64,000 bases of DNA, taken from contig JAFEDS010000010.1 of the NCBI GenBank assembly GCA_018241505.1, forward strand, positions 558,001 through 622,000, written 5' to 3'. Position 1 is the first letter of the stretch; each line of letters starts with the position of its first letter. The notes under the pieces were generated by a model. That model was not told the origin of the DNA. It was given only the letters and a program-made list of their open reading frames with translations, and did not search any database. Both the position numbers and the translations under genes were made by a program. Below, in pieces: positions 17,442-26,263 of this stretch. This DNA comes from Pseudomonadota bacterium. Its GTDB lineage: Bacteria > Pseudomonadota > Gammaproteobacteria > Steroidobacterales > Steroidobacteraceae.

Positions 17442-17619
17442 GCCCGCGCCAAGTACCCTGAACCCGCAGGACACGCCCCCCGTTTCTCCATGCTCAGTGT
17501 TTGATTACGCCCGCCGCGTGCGCGCCGTCATTGACACTTCCCATCTCGGTGTTGCAGGTTATGTCGCCGTCGCAGACGGCCCAGCCCTTCAAAGTCCAAC
17601 ACTCAGCCAAGGAATGAGC

Positions 17620-17718
17620 ATGAAAATGACACTTACGGATCTTGGACTCGCCACTCGCGTCACCCAGCGGAACAACCCGCACAACGGCGCGGATTCGCTC
17701 GGCGGATTTCTGATCTGA
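17620..17718 (+). CDS. Lasso peptide precursor A2, core beginning with Arg
   Basis: A 32-residue precursor just upstream of B2 and C2. AAGGA at 17609-17613 fixes the ATG at 17620 (spacing six); in-frame ATGs at 17614 and 17626 are less well placed. The leader is only 16 residues and ends LTDLGLATRVTQ, which lines up residue for residue with the A1 leader end (Gly, Ala, Thr at -2, Gln at -1). Cutting at the same place gives the 16-residue core RNNPHNGADSLGGFLI. Asp9 is correctly placed for a nine-residue ring, but the ring amine would come from Arg1; known lasso cores mostly start with Gly, and less often Ala, Ser, Cys, Leu or Trp. The tail SLGGFLI is short. The small gene is easily missed because it is under 100 bp. 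Confidence 0.82.
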   Translation: MKMTLTDLGLATRVTQRNNPHNGADSLGGFLI

Positions 17719-17731
17719 TCCGAACATCCGC

Positions 17732-17759
17732 GGCATGCAGCCCTAGCCGGCTGCATGCC
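17732..17759 (+). promoter_or_regulatory. Hairpin between lasso genes A2 and B2
   Basis: GGCATGCAGCC (17732-17742) and GGCTGCATGCC (17749-17759) form a perfect 11-bp stem with loop CTAGCC. It lies 13 bases after the A2 stop and 19 before the B2 start, the same position as the A1-B1 hairpin but with different sequence, which supports a role in setting the ratio of precursor to enzymes. Confidence 0.65.
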
Positions 17760-17778
17760 TTGCCGCAGGGAGGCAGGC

Positions 17779-18477
17779 GTGTTGAATTTCCGATTGGCGC
17801 CCACGGCGTTTGTGCATTTCGCCGCCGATTCGGCGGTCCTGCTGGATACCAGGAGCAACCGCTACCATGGTTTGGAGGCGGACCAGGCAGCGGCGCTGCA
17901 AATCGCGTTGGGGGGGTCCGCCGCCACCCACTACCCGGTTGTCACTGAAGCCGATGTAGCAATGTTTGCCGCATGCCTCGAAGCTCGCGGAATTCTCACA
18001 ACGAGCGCGCCAAGCATCGGTGACCGCGCAGGCCCGCCTGCCATCGCGCCTGCACACTCGCTGGCCGACGCACCTGCGAAAACAGCGGTCCCTGTGAATG
18101 CACGCTACGCGCTGCAGATTCTCCGGCTATTTCTGCGCAGCGCCTTCTGGTTGAAGCGCGGGCGGCTCGACACCGCCCTCGCGCATCTGCGCCAACTCCA
18201 CTCGACATACACGCCGACACGCTCGCCGGACGAATCCATCGACCTGGTTCGCAGCTTCAACGCCATCAGGCCGTATATTTACAGCAGCAAAGACCAGTGC
18301 CTGCTCGACTCCCTGATACTGACTCAGTTTTTATTGAACCAGGGAGTGAGCGCCACCTTCTTCATCGGCGTACGGATCCTGCCCTTTGCGGCCCATAGCT
18401 GGGTGCAGCTCAGTGACTGCGTGTTGAACTGCTCCCTGTATTGCACCCAGCGCAGTCATGCCATCGTAGTCATTTAG
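17779..18477 (+). CDS. Lasso peptide leader protease B2, catalytic Asp replaced by Cys
   Basis: Start set at GTG 17779 because AGGGAGG stands just upstream; an ATG eight codons earlier overlaps the hairpin and has no ribosome site. The 232-residue protein has an N-terminal RRE (LAPTAFVHFAADSAVLLDTRSNRYHGLE to FAACLEARGIL) and a transglutaminase-like domain. The nucleophile Cys174 (KDQCLLDSL) and His206 (PFAAHSWVQ) are spaced exactly as in B1. The third triad residue, Asp224 in B1 (VFNDTVE), is Cys218 here (VLNCSLY). An Asp five residues earlier (LSDCVLN) might substitute. It should cut the A2 leader after Gln(-1). It is followed by C2 after 9 bp. Confidence 0.9.
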   Translation: MLNFRLAPTAFVHFAADSAVLLDTRSNRYHGLEADQAAALQIALGGSAATHYPVVTEADVAMFAACLEARGILTTSAPSIGDRAGPPAIAPAHSLADAPAKTAVPVNARYALQILRLFLRSAFWLKRGRLDTALAHLRQLHSTYTPTRSPDESIDLVRSFNAIRPYIYSSKDQCLLDSLILTQFLLNQGVSATFFIGVRILPFAAHSWVQLSDCVLNCSLYCTQRSHAIVVI

Positions 18478-18486
18478 ATCGGCTAC

Positions 18487-20322
18487 ATGCTGCGATTTGC
18501 CGCTTTCGAATGGACCCCGGGCAACCACGGTCTAGCCGCGCAGGCGGCCGGGTTTGAACGCCGCCTGTTGGAATCAAAACTGCCCTGGACAGTCGCCCTG
18601 GATGTCACGGGACTGAAGGTGATGTACGCGCGCTCCCCGAAGTCGGCGTCGCGTGCGCGGGTCCTGTCGAATGGAGCGGGTGTCATACTCGGAGTTGTAT
18701 TCGAGCGTAACGGCTCAGATCGAGCGCTACGTCAGACTACGCGCCTCGACACGGATGAGGACGAAGCCGCCGCGATCGTCGCCACGCAAGGACGTCATCT
18801 CATTGATCGCTATTGGGGCCGCTATTTAGCGTTCGTGTTGAAACGCGACACCAGCACGCACTGGGTGTTGAATGGCCCGGCCAGTGACCTGCCCTGCTTT
18901 TATGGCGTGCGCGCCGGACTTCGTGTGTATTGCTCCGATATAGCGGACTTCATTCACCTCGATCACACGCCGCTCGGGATCAACTGGCAGTACATTGCCA
19001 TGCACCTCGTCATTCCACGGCATACGGCCTACACGGCCCTGCACGGTGTGGTCGAGTTGAAGCCGGGAATGTGCCTGCGCGTATCTGGGGATTCCGACCG
19101 GCTGTCGTGCTACTGGCATGCCGCGAGCTACACGCCGCAGACCCGTATTCACAACGCCGACTTTGCGGCCGACGAGCTTCGACACACATGCGAAGCAACT
19201 CTGCACGCCTGGGCCTCCTGTTACGCCCGGATTTTCCTGAACCTGTCCGGCGGGCTCGATTCCTCCATTCTGGCCGCGTGTCTGCGCAGCGCGCCGAGTC
19301 ACCCCGAAGTGACGGCACTCAACTACCACGCGCGCGGCGTCGAGGCTGACGAACGCAGCTTCGCGCGGCAAACCGCCGACCGGTTCGGCTTCCGACTCGT
19401 TGAAATTGAGCGTGTGGACGGCACTTCCTTGCGCAGTCTGTTCTCTCTGCCGGCCACTCCCAGGCCGGGTTCCTACGTCATGACAGTCGACCACGTGGAT
19501 TCTGAACGGGAGCTCGCCGCGGAGCTCGGTGTATCGGCCATTTTTTCGGGCCACGGCGGTGATGAAATATTCTTCGCCGGCGCCTGCGACCATGCACCGG
19601 CGGATTTTGTGTACGAGAACGGCTTGCGCCCCGGCCTTCTGCGGATCATTGTCGCAGCGGCGCGTGCCCGTAATCTCAGCGCCTGGCAGGTGCTGCGCTC
19701 GGCTCTGTCACGAGGACTGTTCGCCCGGCCGTGGTCGCCAACATCGCACGCGCTGCTCAGCCGCTATCGCCAGTTGTTGAATCCTGACCTGATTGCCGAT
19801 TTCCACCGCAGTCAATGGGAATTCTATAGCTGGCCACGGACCACCCATGATGCGCCGCCTGGGGTCCTGCAGCAGCGTTTCTGGTTGGAGGAACCCATTG
19901 ACTTCCATGGACCTCTGACCCGATTCGATTCACCTGAGCAGGTTTCGCCGCTCATGTCGCAACCGCTGCTCGAGCTCGTTGGACGAATTCCCAGTTATAC
20001 CTTCAGCCGTGGAGGCACAGATCGTGAGTTGGCACGAACTGCCTTTGCGGCGCAGCTCCCACCGGCCATCGTGCGACGGTCGGTCAAAGGCTACGCGGAA
20101 GACTGGCTGGAATCGCTGTTTCGCGCCGATAGGGCTCATTTCCGCGAGCGCATCCTGGACGGCCATCTGCTACGCCGCGGACTGCTGAATCGGCGCAAGG
20201 TCGAGGATGTGCTCAACGGCAGTTTCGCCACCGCGATTGCCTCCTTTGCGGAATTCTTCCACATTGTTGAGGTGGAAGCGTGGCTGCAGAACAATTACCA
20301 CCTGCCTCCCAATCGCATGTAA
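18487..20322 (+). CDS. Lasso peptide macrolactam synthetase C2 (asparagine synthase-like)
   Basis: A 611-residue asparagine synthetase B-fold enzyme, diverged paralogue of C1 (shared YWGRY, LPCF, CSDI/FSDL positions). The N-terminus MLRFAAFEWTP lacks Cys2. The PP-loop SGGLDSS starts at residue 254 and the second motif is IFSGHGGDEIFFAG. It should activate Asp9 of the A2 core and join it to the N-terminal amine, here that of Arg1 if the predicted cut is right. It is the last gene of the unit FecR2-A2-B2-C2 and its final 28 bases overlap the convergent receptor 2 gene. Confidence 0.9.
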   Translation: MLRFAAFEWTPGNHGLAAQAAGFERRLLESKLPWTVALDVTGLKVMYARSPKSASRARVLSNGAGVILGVVFERNGSDRALRQTTRLDTDEDEAAAIVATQGRHLIDRYWGRYLAFVLKRDTSTHWVLNGPASDLPCFYGVRAGLRVYCSDIADFIHLDHTPLGINWQYIAMHLVIPRHTAYTALHGVVELKPGMCLRVSGDSDRLSCYWHAASYTPQTRIHNADFAADELRHTCEATLHAWASCYARIFLNLSGGLDSSILAACLRSAPSHPEVTALNYHARGVEADERSFARQTADRFGFRLVEIERVDGTSLRSLFSLPATPRPGSYVMTVDHVDSERELAAELGVSAIFSGHGGDEIFFAGACDHAPADFVYENGLRPGLLRIIVAAARARNLSAWQVLRSALSRGLFARPWSPTSHALLSRYRQLLNPDLIADFHRSQWEFYSWPRTTHDAPPGVLQQRFWLEEPIDFHGPLTRFDSPEQVSPLMSQPLLELVGRIPSYTFSRGGTDRELARTAFAAQLPPAIVRRSVKGYAEDWLESLFRADRAHFRERILDGHLLRRGLLNRRKVEDVLNGSFATAIASFAEFFHIVEVEAWLQNNYHLPPNRM

Positions 20323-23249
20323 AACACCCGCCCGCGCAGGTCGTTCTGAGTAGGATCGAAGCCCCAGAGTGCCGAACCGTAGTTGGAGAACTGCAGTCCG
20401 CGGTTGAACAGATTGGAGGCACCGGCCTCCACAAACACGCCGCGAACCACCTCGGTCGATACTTCGCTGGCGGCGCCCAAATTGAAGCGCGCGTTCAGGT
20501 CCGTTACCCAGAAATTGCCAAGAGTGCGCGGGGAGTCGTAGTCCCTGTAGGTGCCAACATAGCGGCCCATGAGAGACAGACTGACGAGAGGTGAGCTCCA
20601 GACGGCCGACAGCGTTCCCTTCCAGCGCGGCGCCCAGTTGCCATCGTCGGATGCCACACTGAGCCGCTGAGTCGCGGCAGCCCCGGGTGTCAGATTGGCC
20701 AGGTAGCGCACCGTGTCGACTGCCTGTGCACCCAGGGACAGATCGCCGGGGCCCCACTCGAATCGGTACGCGACTTCGTAATCGAGCCCGGCGACTGAAA
20801 TGCGCCCGAAGTTGAAATAGCCGGACTGTACCGCCGTCAGCACACCCGGTTGACCATTCAGACCGGGGGCGCGCGTCACGCCACCGGGGAACAGGCCGGC
20901 ATAGTCGAGCACCTGTTGCACAGTGAAGTCTTGCACGCTGTTGGTCAGATCCACCTTCCACAGATTGGCGCTCAGAGTCAGCGCACGCGGCTGATCCCCG
21001 GAGTAGGCGATGCCAAGGGAGCGAGCTGAGCCGGTCATTGGTTGTAGCTGCGCATTGCCACCGATGGTCGTGGCCACCGCAACACTCTCGCCTGTCAGCG
21101 GATCCACCACAACGTTGGCTCCGGTCGAAATTCTCGGCAAATGCAGGAAGGCGAGACCTGCCGCCTTGAACGCCTCAGCGTAGCCGGCGTGCAGCGCGAT
21201 GGCGCGCAAGGGGTGTATTTGCACGCCGAATTGGGAGGTTACTTTATTGCCGAAATCGCTATAGTGATCCCGGCGCGCTGCTGCATCGATGGAGATCACT
21301 TCATACTGCCCCGGACCGGCGCTCGTGCTCCATAATGGAATGTGGGTCTCGGCATAGACCGCCGCGGCAGCGCGACTGGCGTCGAACGTGGCGAAACCCG
21401 GCGCATCATACGAGAAGCGCGTATGGTCATACTCCCCTCCCGCTATGAACGAAACCGGGCCCGGCGGCAGGTTGAACGGGCTGCCGCGCACCAACCCTTC
21501 AATGGTTTCCGTATGACTGGCGTAGCTGTTGTATAGATTCGAGAAGAACTGCGCGGGATTCGCCCCGGTGCCGACCGCGAACGGATCGAGCGCCCCCGCC
21601 GGGTGCGGGTCGTTCAGTGCGGCTTGCAGACCAGCGGCAGCAGCCGCGTCGTTGAAGTATGACCTGCCGTTGAGATAGGTCTCGTGCGTCAGCTCGCGCG
21701 TATCACGCACCGAGACTTCATAGCTCCATTGCGAACCGAGCTTGCCGCGCACGCCGAGCAGCGGCCTGTAGAAGTTGGACCGGAGGTGATCCGCACTCGG
21801 AACGTTCGGCAACTCCAGAGCCAACCCCACATCGCTGCCAAAGGGATTAAACGGGTTTTGCGCACCCAGCGTGAAATACTGGAATCCCTGGATGCCGAAC
21901 AGGTAATTGTTCAACTGCGCCTGGTCCTGCACGACATGCGTGTACATCAGTTCCGTAAAGAACTCGGCGCGGTCGGACAACCGGTAACTGCCCTGTGCGA
22001 GGAGACCGGCACGCCGGGTGGCCGGCAGGAAAGCGGTCTCGGCATTCCAACCGCACTCATTCAACACGCCGGCCGTCGCGGCGAAATCCGCAATCCGCGG
22101 CCTGGCGCCGACACCGCGTGGAATGCCGGCGTAGGCGGCCCCGAGTCCCGGCAGGTTGTTGCCGTCCAGCGAGAAGACATTCCCGGGATAACAATTCAGA
22201 GAGTTGTTGTCTTCTGCGCCGAAGGCGCGATAGTTACTCGTAGCCGTCCGGTCACGTCCCATCCCCAGCAGTGGGTCGCGGGATTGAAAGGTAGCCAGCA
22301 GGGAACCGGACCAGCCTGCCGCCGAACCGCCCAGGCTGAGGGTCGTATCGGTTTCATTGGGCCCGCGGGCCCAGACGTAGCGCGTGTCCGCCGCCAGCCC
22401 GGAGTAGTCGTTCTTCAAGATGATATTGACTACACCCGCAACCGCATCCGACCCATAGATGGCCGAGGAGCCTGTTGGCAAAACTTCTACGCGGTCGACG
22501 ACGCCTAACGGAATGTTGTTCAGGTCGAAAAGGTCATAGAATCCTTGCGCGCCGGAGGTCTCCGTGCGGCGCCCATTGATCAACACCAGCGTCGTGCCAT
22601 TAGGCAGTCCGTGCAAGCGAATGGTGGTAGAGCCACCGAAGCTCTGGCCGGCAGTCGCTTCAGTGGATGCCAGTGGCGTTTGTGGAATCGTGTTGAGGAA
22701 GCCTGCGAGCGTAGTAGCGCCGCTGCGTTCGATTCTCTCACGATTGTAGACATCCACCTCCTGTATGGCCTCGGATGAGCGCCGGAAACGCCTCGAGCCA
22801 GTGATGAGCACTTCATCGAGATCATTCCAATCAGGAGGTCCAAAATCGCCGCCGAAGGCCACCGCGCTCGCCGGCACCGGCGCCGATACCGGCGGGCGTG
22901 GCTCGGCCGCCTGCTTGGTGTTGGCGTGGGGCACATCCACAACGACCGTCTTGTTGTTGATGAATTTGAAAACCAGCCCGCTGCCGGCCAGCAGGGTCTC
23001 CAGGGCCGCGGCCGGCGCGAAATGTCCGTGCACCGCACGGGTCGCATGCGCCGCAACCACTTCCGATCGGAACAGGACCTGGAGCTGAGTTTGTTGACTG
23101 AATTGTTCCAATGCCCGGGGAGCCATGCCGGCCGCGATGCTCAGATCGACCTCGTCAGCCCACGCCGCCGCGCTGGAGATCAGCAACAGCAACAGCGCCA
23201 CGTGGCGCCTGTAAGCGGACTCGGGTCGGCGGTCAGAAAAGCCGGGCAT
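20295..23249 (-). CDS. TonB-dependent receptor with STN signalling domain (receptor 2)
   Basis: Start set at the ATG of MPGFSDRRPESAYRRH, with AAGGA five bases upstream, giving 984 residues; the open frame runs 65 codons further without a signal. A signal peptide (VALLLLLISSAAAWA) is followed by the STN domain (VDLSIAAGMAPRALEQFSQQTQLQVLF, about 34-105), the TonB box-like DEVLITGSRR, the plug (IRLHGLPNGTTLVLINGRRTE to SSAIYGSDAVAGVVNIILKND) and a barrel ending FYMRLGGRW. The STN domain implies signalling to a FecR, most simply FecR2. It is convergent with C2, mirroring receptor 1 and C1. The start region is divergent from the Rieske oxygenase gene across 193 bp. Confidence 0.9.
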   Translation of the reverse strand: MPGFSDRRPESAYRRHVALLLLLISSAAAWADEVDLSIAAGMAPRALEQFSQQTQLQVLFRSEVVAAHATRAVHGHFAPAAALETLLAGSGLVFKFINNKTVVVDVPHANTKQAAEPRPPVSAPVPASAVAFGGDFGPPDWNDLDEVLITGSRRFRRSSEAIQEVDVYNRERIERSGATTLAGFLNTIPQTPLASTEATAGQSFGGSTTIRLHGLPNGTTLVLINGRRTETSGAQGFYDLFDLNNIPLGVVDRVEVLPTGSSAIYGSDAVAGVVNIILKNDYSGLAADTRYVWARGPNETDTTLSLGGSAAGWSGSLLATFQSRDPLLGMGRDRTATSNYRAFGAEDNNSLNCYPGNVFSLDGNNLPGLGAAYAGIPRGVGARPRIADFAATAGVLNECGWNAETAFLPATRRAGLLAQGSYRLSDRAEFFTELMYTHVVQDQAQLNNYLFGIQGFQYFTLGAQNPFNPFGSDVGLALELPNVPSADHLRSNFYRPLLGVRGKLGSQWSYEVSVRDTRELTHETYLNGRSYFNDAAAAAGLQAALNDPHPAGALDPFAVGTGANPAQFFSNLYNSYASHTETIEGLVRGSPFNLPPGPVSFIAGGEYDHTRFSYDAPGFATFDASRAAAAVYAETHIPLWSTSAGPGQYEVISIDAAARRDHYSDFGNKVTSQFGVQIHPLRAIALHAGYAEAFKAAGLAFLHLPRISTGANVVVDPLTGESVAVATTIGGNAQLQPMTGSARSLGIAYSGDQPRALTLSANLWKVDLTNSVQDFTVQQVLDYAGLFPGGVTRAPGLNGQPGVLTAVQSGYFNFGRISVAGLDYEVAYRFEWGPGDLSLGAQAVDTVRYLANLTPGAAATQRLSVASDDGNWAPRWKGTLSAVWSSPLVSLSLMGRYVGTYRDYDSPRTLGNFWVTDLNARFNLGAASEVSTEVVRGVFVEAGASNLFNRGLQFSNYGSALWGFDPTQNDLRGRVFYMRLGGRW

Positions 23250-23442
23250 GCATGTCCTTATGGGATGGCTTCCAGTTGCACTTCCATTGTGGCCGACGTC
23301 CCCGCTCCCTACACGGCCAATTGTTGCGGCTTTTCCGTTGCTTACGATGCACTGCGGCACGCCGGCGGCGCCGGGAGATTGCTCATTGCAAAAGCTTGTT
23401 GTACGATCGTTCAATAGTCCGCTGCGCCCCGGAGCCGCTCCC

Positions 23443-24657
23443 ATGCCTACGACACAGACCGACGAGGATGGCTTCAGCCTTCCCGCCTGGATTTATCGCG
23501 ATCCAGAGTTCTTTGAGCTCGAGAAGCAGCTCATTTTTCGCCAGGCGTGGCAGCTCGTCTGCCACCAGAACGACGTGCCCAAACCAGGGGACTACCATTC
23601 GTTCGAATTCATGGGCGAATCCATCATCACCCTGCGAGGGGACGATGGGCAGATCCGCAGTTTCCATAACGCTTGCCGTCACCGCGCAGCACGTCTTCTG
23701 GATGGCTCGAAAGGCCAGTGCGGCCGCAGGATCACGTGTCCCTACCACGCTTGGACATACGGGTTGGATGGACGACTGGTTGCGATCCCGCAGAAGGAGG
23801 CATTCAAGGGGCTCGATTTCGGCCGCCATGGGCTCGTTGCCGTTGAGCAGGAAATCTATTTCGGCTTTGTGTTTATTCGGTTCGAACCCGGCCTGCCTTC
23901 GGTCAAGGAGATGGCGGGCCCCTACGCGCACGAGCTTGCAGCGTACAAGATGGAAGAGCTCGTTCCGAATGGGCGCGTAACGTTCCGCCCGCGAATGGTG
24001 AATTGGAAGAACGTCGCGGATAACTACAGCGACGGTTTGCATATCAACGTGGCGCATCCGGGCCTGACCCGTCTGTTCGGTCGCGGCTATGGCATTGAGG
24101 CAAAGCCCTGGATCGACAAGATGTGGGGAGCGCTCCGCGACATTCCATCCAGCAACTGGTCGGAACGTCTGTACCAGAAGTATTTGCCGAGAGTGGATTA
24201 CTTGTCGGAGGACCGTCAGCGGCTCTGGACATACTTCAAGCTGTGGCCCAACGTCGCATTTGATATCTACCCTGACCAGATCGACTTCATGCAATTCCTG
24301 CCTGTGTCACCGACGGAGACATTGGTACGCGAGATCGCCTACGTTCATCCCGACAGCCGCCGGGAGATGAAGGCCAGCCGTTACCTCAACTGGCGAATCA
24401 ATCGACGCGTGAGCCTCGAGGACAAGTCGCTGATTGAGCGCGTGCAGTCCGGAATGGGGACTAGTGGCTACACGGTCGGTCCGTTGAGTGACGGCGAAGT
24501 GTGTCTGCGGAGCTTCGGGCGGCGAATGCGCTCACTCATTCCAGAGACGAGCCTGCACCGAGCGCCTCCCAGGGGTTGGAGCCTGCGACGCGAACAAACA
24601 CCAGCGGCTCCGGCTGCGCATCAGGAGAAACAGCATGCCGGCATCCACACAGTGTGA
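23443..24657 (+). CDS. Rieske ring-hydroxylating oxygenase, alpha subunit
   Basis: Start set at MPTTQTDEDGFSLPAW, with GGAG nine bases upstream. The 404-residue protein has the Rieske 2Fe-2S motif CRHRAARLL...CPYHAWTYG (about residues 82-108) and, in the catalytic domain, the mononuclear iron site NYSDGLHINVAHPGL with a later acidic ligand in FDIYPDQIDFMQF. It would hydroxylate an aromatic, sterol-like or amine substrate using electrons from a reductase not encoded nearby. The last 23 bases overlap the start of the FAD oxidoreductase, so the two are translationally linked. The C-terminal 35 residues (RGWSLRREQTPAAPAAHQ) look atypical and may reflect a late frameshift. Confidence 0.85.
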   Translation: MPTTQTDEDGFSLPAWIYRDPEFFELEKQLIFRQAWQLVCHQNDVPKPGDYHSFEFMGESIITLRGDDGQIRSFHNACRHRAARLLDGSKGQCGRRITCPYHAWTYGLDGRLVAIPQKEAFKGLDFGRHGLVAVEQEIYFGFVFIRFEPGLPSVKEMAGPYAHELAAYKMEELVPNGRVTFRPRMVNWKNVADNYSDGLHINVAHPGLTRLFGRGYGIEAKPWIDKMWGALRDIPSSNWSERLYQKYLPRVDYLSEDRQRLWTYFKLWPNVAFDIYPDQIDFMQFLPVSPTETLVREIAYVHPDSRREMKASRYLNWRINRRVSLEDKSLIERVQSGMGTSGYTVGPLSDGEVCLRSFGRRMRSLIPETSLHRAPPRGWSLRREQTPAAPAAHQEKQHAGIHTV

Positions 24658-26263
24658 TGCACTGATCATCGGCGGCGGCCACAACGGCCTCGTCTGCGCC
24701 GCCTACCTGGCGGCAGGCGGTCTGAAAGTGACCGTGCTCGAGCGCCGTGGCGTCGTCGGTGGCGCCGCGGTGACGGAAGAATTTCATCCCGGGTTCCGCA
24801 ACTCGGTTGCCGCCTACACGGTATCGCTGCTCAACCCGAAAGTGATCCGCGACCTGGAGCTGGCGAAACACGGCCTGAAGGTCGTGGAACGCCTGGTGTC
24901 GAATTTTCTGCCGACCCAGGATGGCCGCTACCTGAAGACGGGCGCCAACCACACTCGGCCGGAAGTCGAGAAGTTCTCGAAACAGGACGCCGCCCGCCTC
25001 GACGCCTACGGTGAGAGGCTCGATCTGATTGCCGACCTGTTGCGCGATCTGGTGTTGCAAACGCCGCCCAATGTAGTCGAGGGCAACTGGCTGAGCGCCC
25101 TACCCGAGCTGCTGAGCGCCGCGCGCATGGGCGGCCGGCTGACGAAGCTCAACATGAGCATGCGCCGGGAGCTGTTGGCCCTGTTCTCCACGTCCGCCGG
25201 CGACTACCTGGACGGTTGGTTTGAAAGCGACCCCATCAAGGCGGTGTACGGGTTCGATGGCATCGTAGGCAACTACGCCAGCCCCTACACACCGGGCTCC
25301 GCTTACGTGCTGTTGCACCACGTGTTCGGTGAGGTCAACGGCAAGAAAGGCGCCTGGGGACACGCCATCGGCGGCATGGGCGCCATCACCCAGGCCATGG
25401 CCCGGTCAGCGGCCTCCCGCGGCGTCGACATTCGCGTGGGCAGCCCTGTAAAGGAAGTCATCGTCGAGGGCGGCCGGGCGGTCGGCGCCATCACGGAATC
25501 CGGTGAGACCTTCCGCGCCGGCGCGGTTATTTCGAACCTCAACCCGCGCCTGCTGTATCTCAACCTGATCGACCAGGAGGCATTGCCGGCTGAATTCCGC
25601 GAGCGCATGAGCCACTATCGCTGCGGCTCCGGCACGTTCCGCATGAACGTCGCGCTCTCCGAGCTGCCCGACTTCACCTGCCTGCCCGGCAAGAGCCGCG
25701 GCGAGCACCATACCGGCGGGATCATTCTCGCCCCGACGCTGCGCTACATGGAGCAGGCCTTTTTCGATGCGCGCAGCTTCGGCTGGTCGAAGCAGCCGAT
25801 TGTGGAAATACTGATTCCATCGACACTGGATGACTCGCTGGCCCCTCCCGGCCAACACGTCGCGAGCCTTTTCTGTCAACATGTCGCGCCGAAGCTCCCC
25901 AACGGCGACTCCTGGGACCTGCATCGCGAGACCGTGGCCGACCTGATGATTGACACTGTCAACGAATATGCTCCGAACTTCAAAGCGTCCGTGCTCGGTC
26001 GCCAGATCAACAGCCCGTTGGACCTGGAGCGCACCTTCGGGCTGATAGGCGGCGACATCATGCACGGCACGCTGCAGCTCGATCAGATGTTCTCGGCACG
26101 GCCGACCCTGGGTCATGGCAATTACCGCGGCCCTCTGCCCGGGCTGTATATGTGCGGAGCCGGGACCCACCCGGGCGGCGGCGTGACCGGCGCCCCCGGC
26201 CACAATGCGGCGCGCGAAATCCTCATCGACTTCAAACGGGGGCGGCTCAATCGAGCGGCCTGA
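24635..26263 (+). CDS. FAD-dependent oxidoreductase, PYROXD2/phytoene-desaturase-like
   Basis: Start at MPASTQCDALIIGGG, with AGGAG eight bases upstream; 542 residues. The dinucleotide fold is DALIIGGGHNGLVCAAYLA at the N-terminus with the acidic end VTVLERR, and the C-terminal FAD site is LPGLYMCGAGTHPGGGVTGAPGHNAA. This is the pattern of the carotenoid-desaturase-like group that includes PYROXD2. Substrate unknown. It follows the Rieske gene directly and is followed with no gap by the TetR gene, so the three look like one unit for an oxidative pathway. Confidence 0.85.
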   Translation: MPASTQCDALIIGGGHNGLVCAAYLAAGGLKVTVLERRGVVGGAAVTEEFHPGFRNSVAAYTVSLLNPKVIRDLELAKHGLKVVERLVSNFLPTQDGRYLKTGANHTRPEVEKFSKQDAARLDAYGERLDLIADLLRDLVLQTPPNVVEGNWLSALPELLSAARMGGRLTKLNMSMRRELLALFSTSAGDYLDGWFESDPIKAVYGFDGIVGNYASPYTPGSAYVLLHHVFGEVNGKKGAWGHAIGGMGAITQAMARSAASRGVDIRVGSPVKEVIVEGGRAVGAITESGETFRAGAVISNLNPRLLYLNLIDQEALPAEFRERMSHYRCGSGTFRMNVALSELPDFTCLPGKSRGEHHTGGIILAPTLRYMEQAFFDARSFGWSKQPIVEILIPSTLDDSLAPPGQHVASLFCQHVAPKLPNGDSWDLHRETVADLMIDTVNEYAPNFKASVLGRQINSPLDLERTFGLIGGDIMHGTLQLDQMFSARPTLGHGNYRGPLPGLYMCGAGTHPGGGVTGAPGHNAAREILIDFKRGRLNRAA

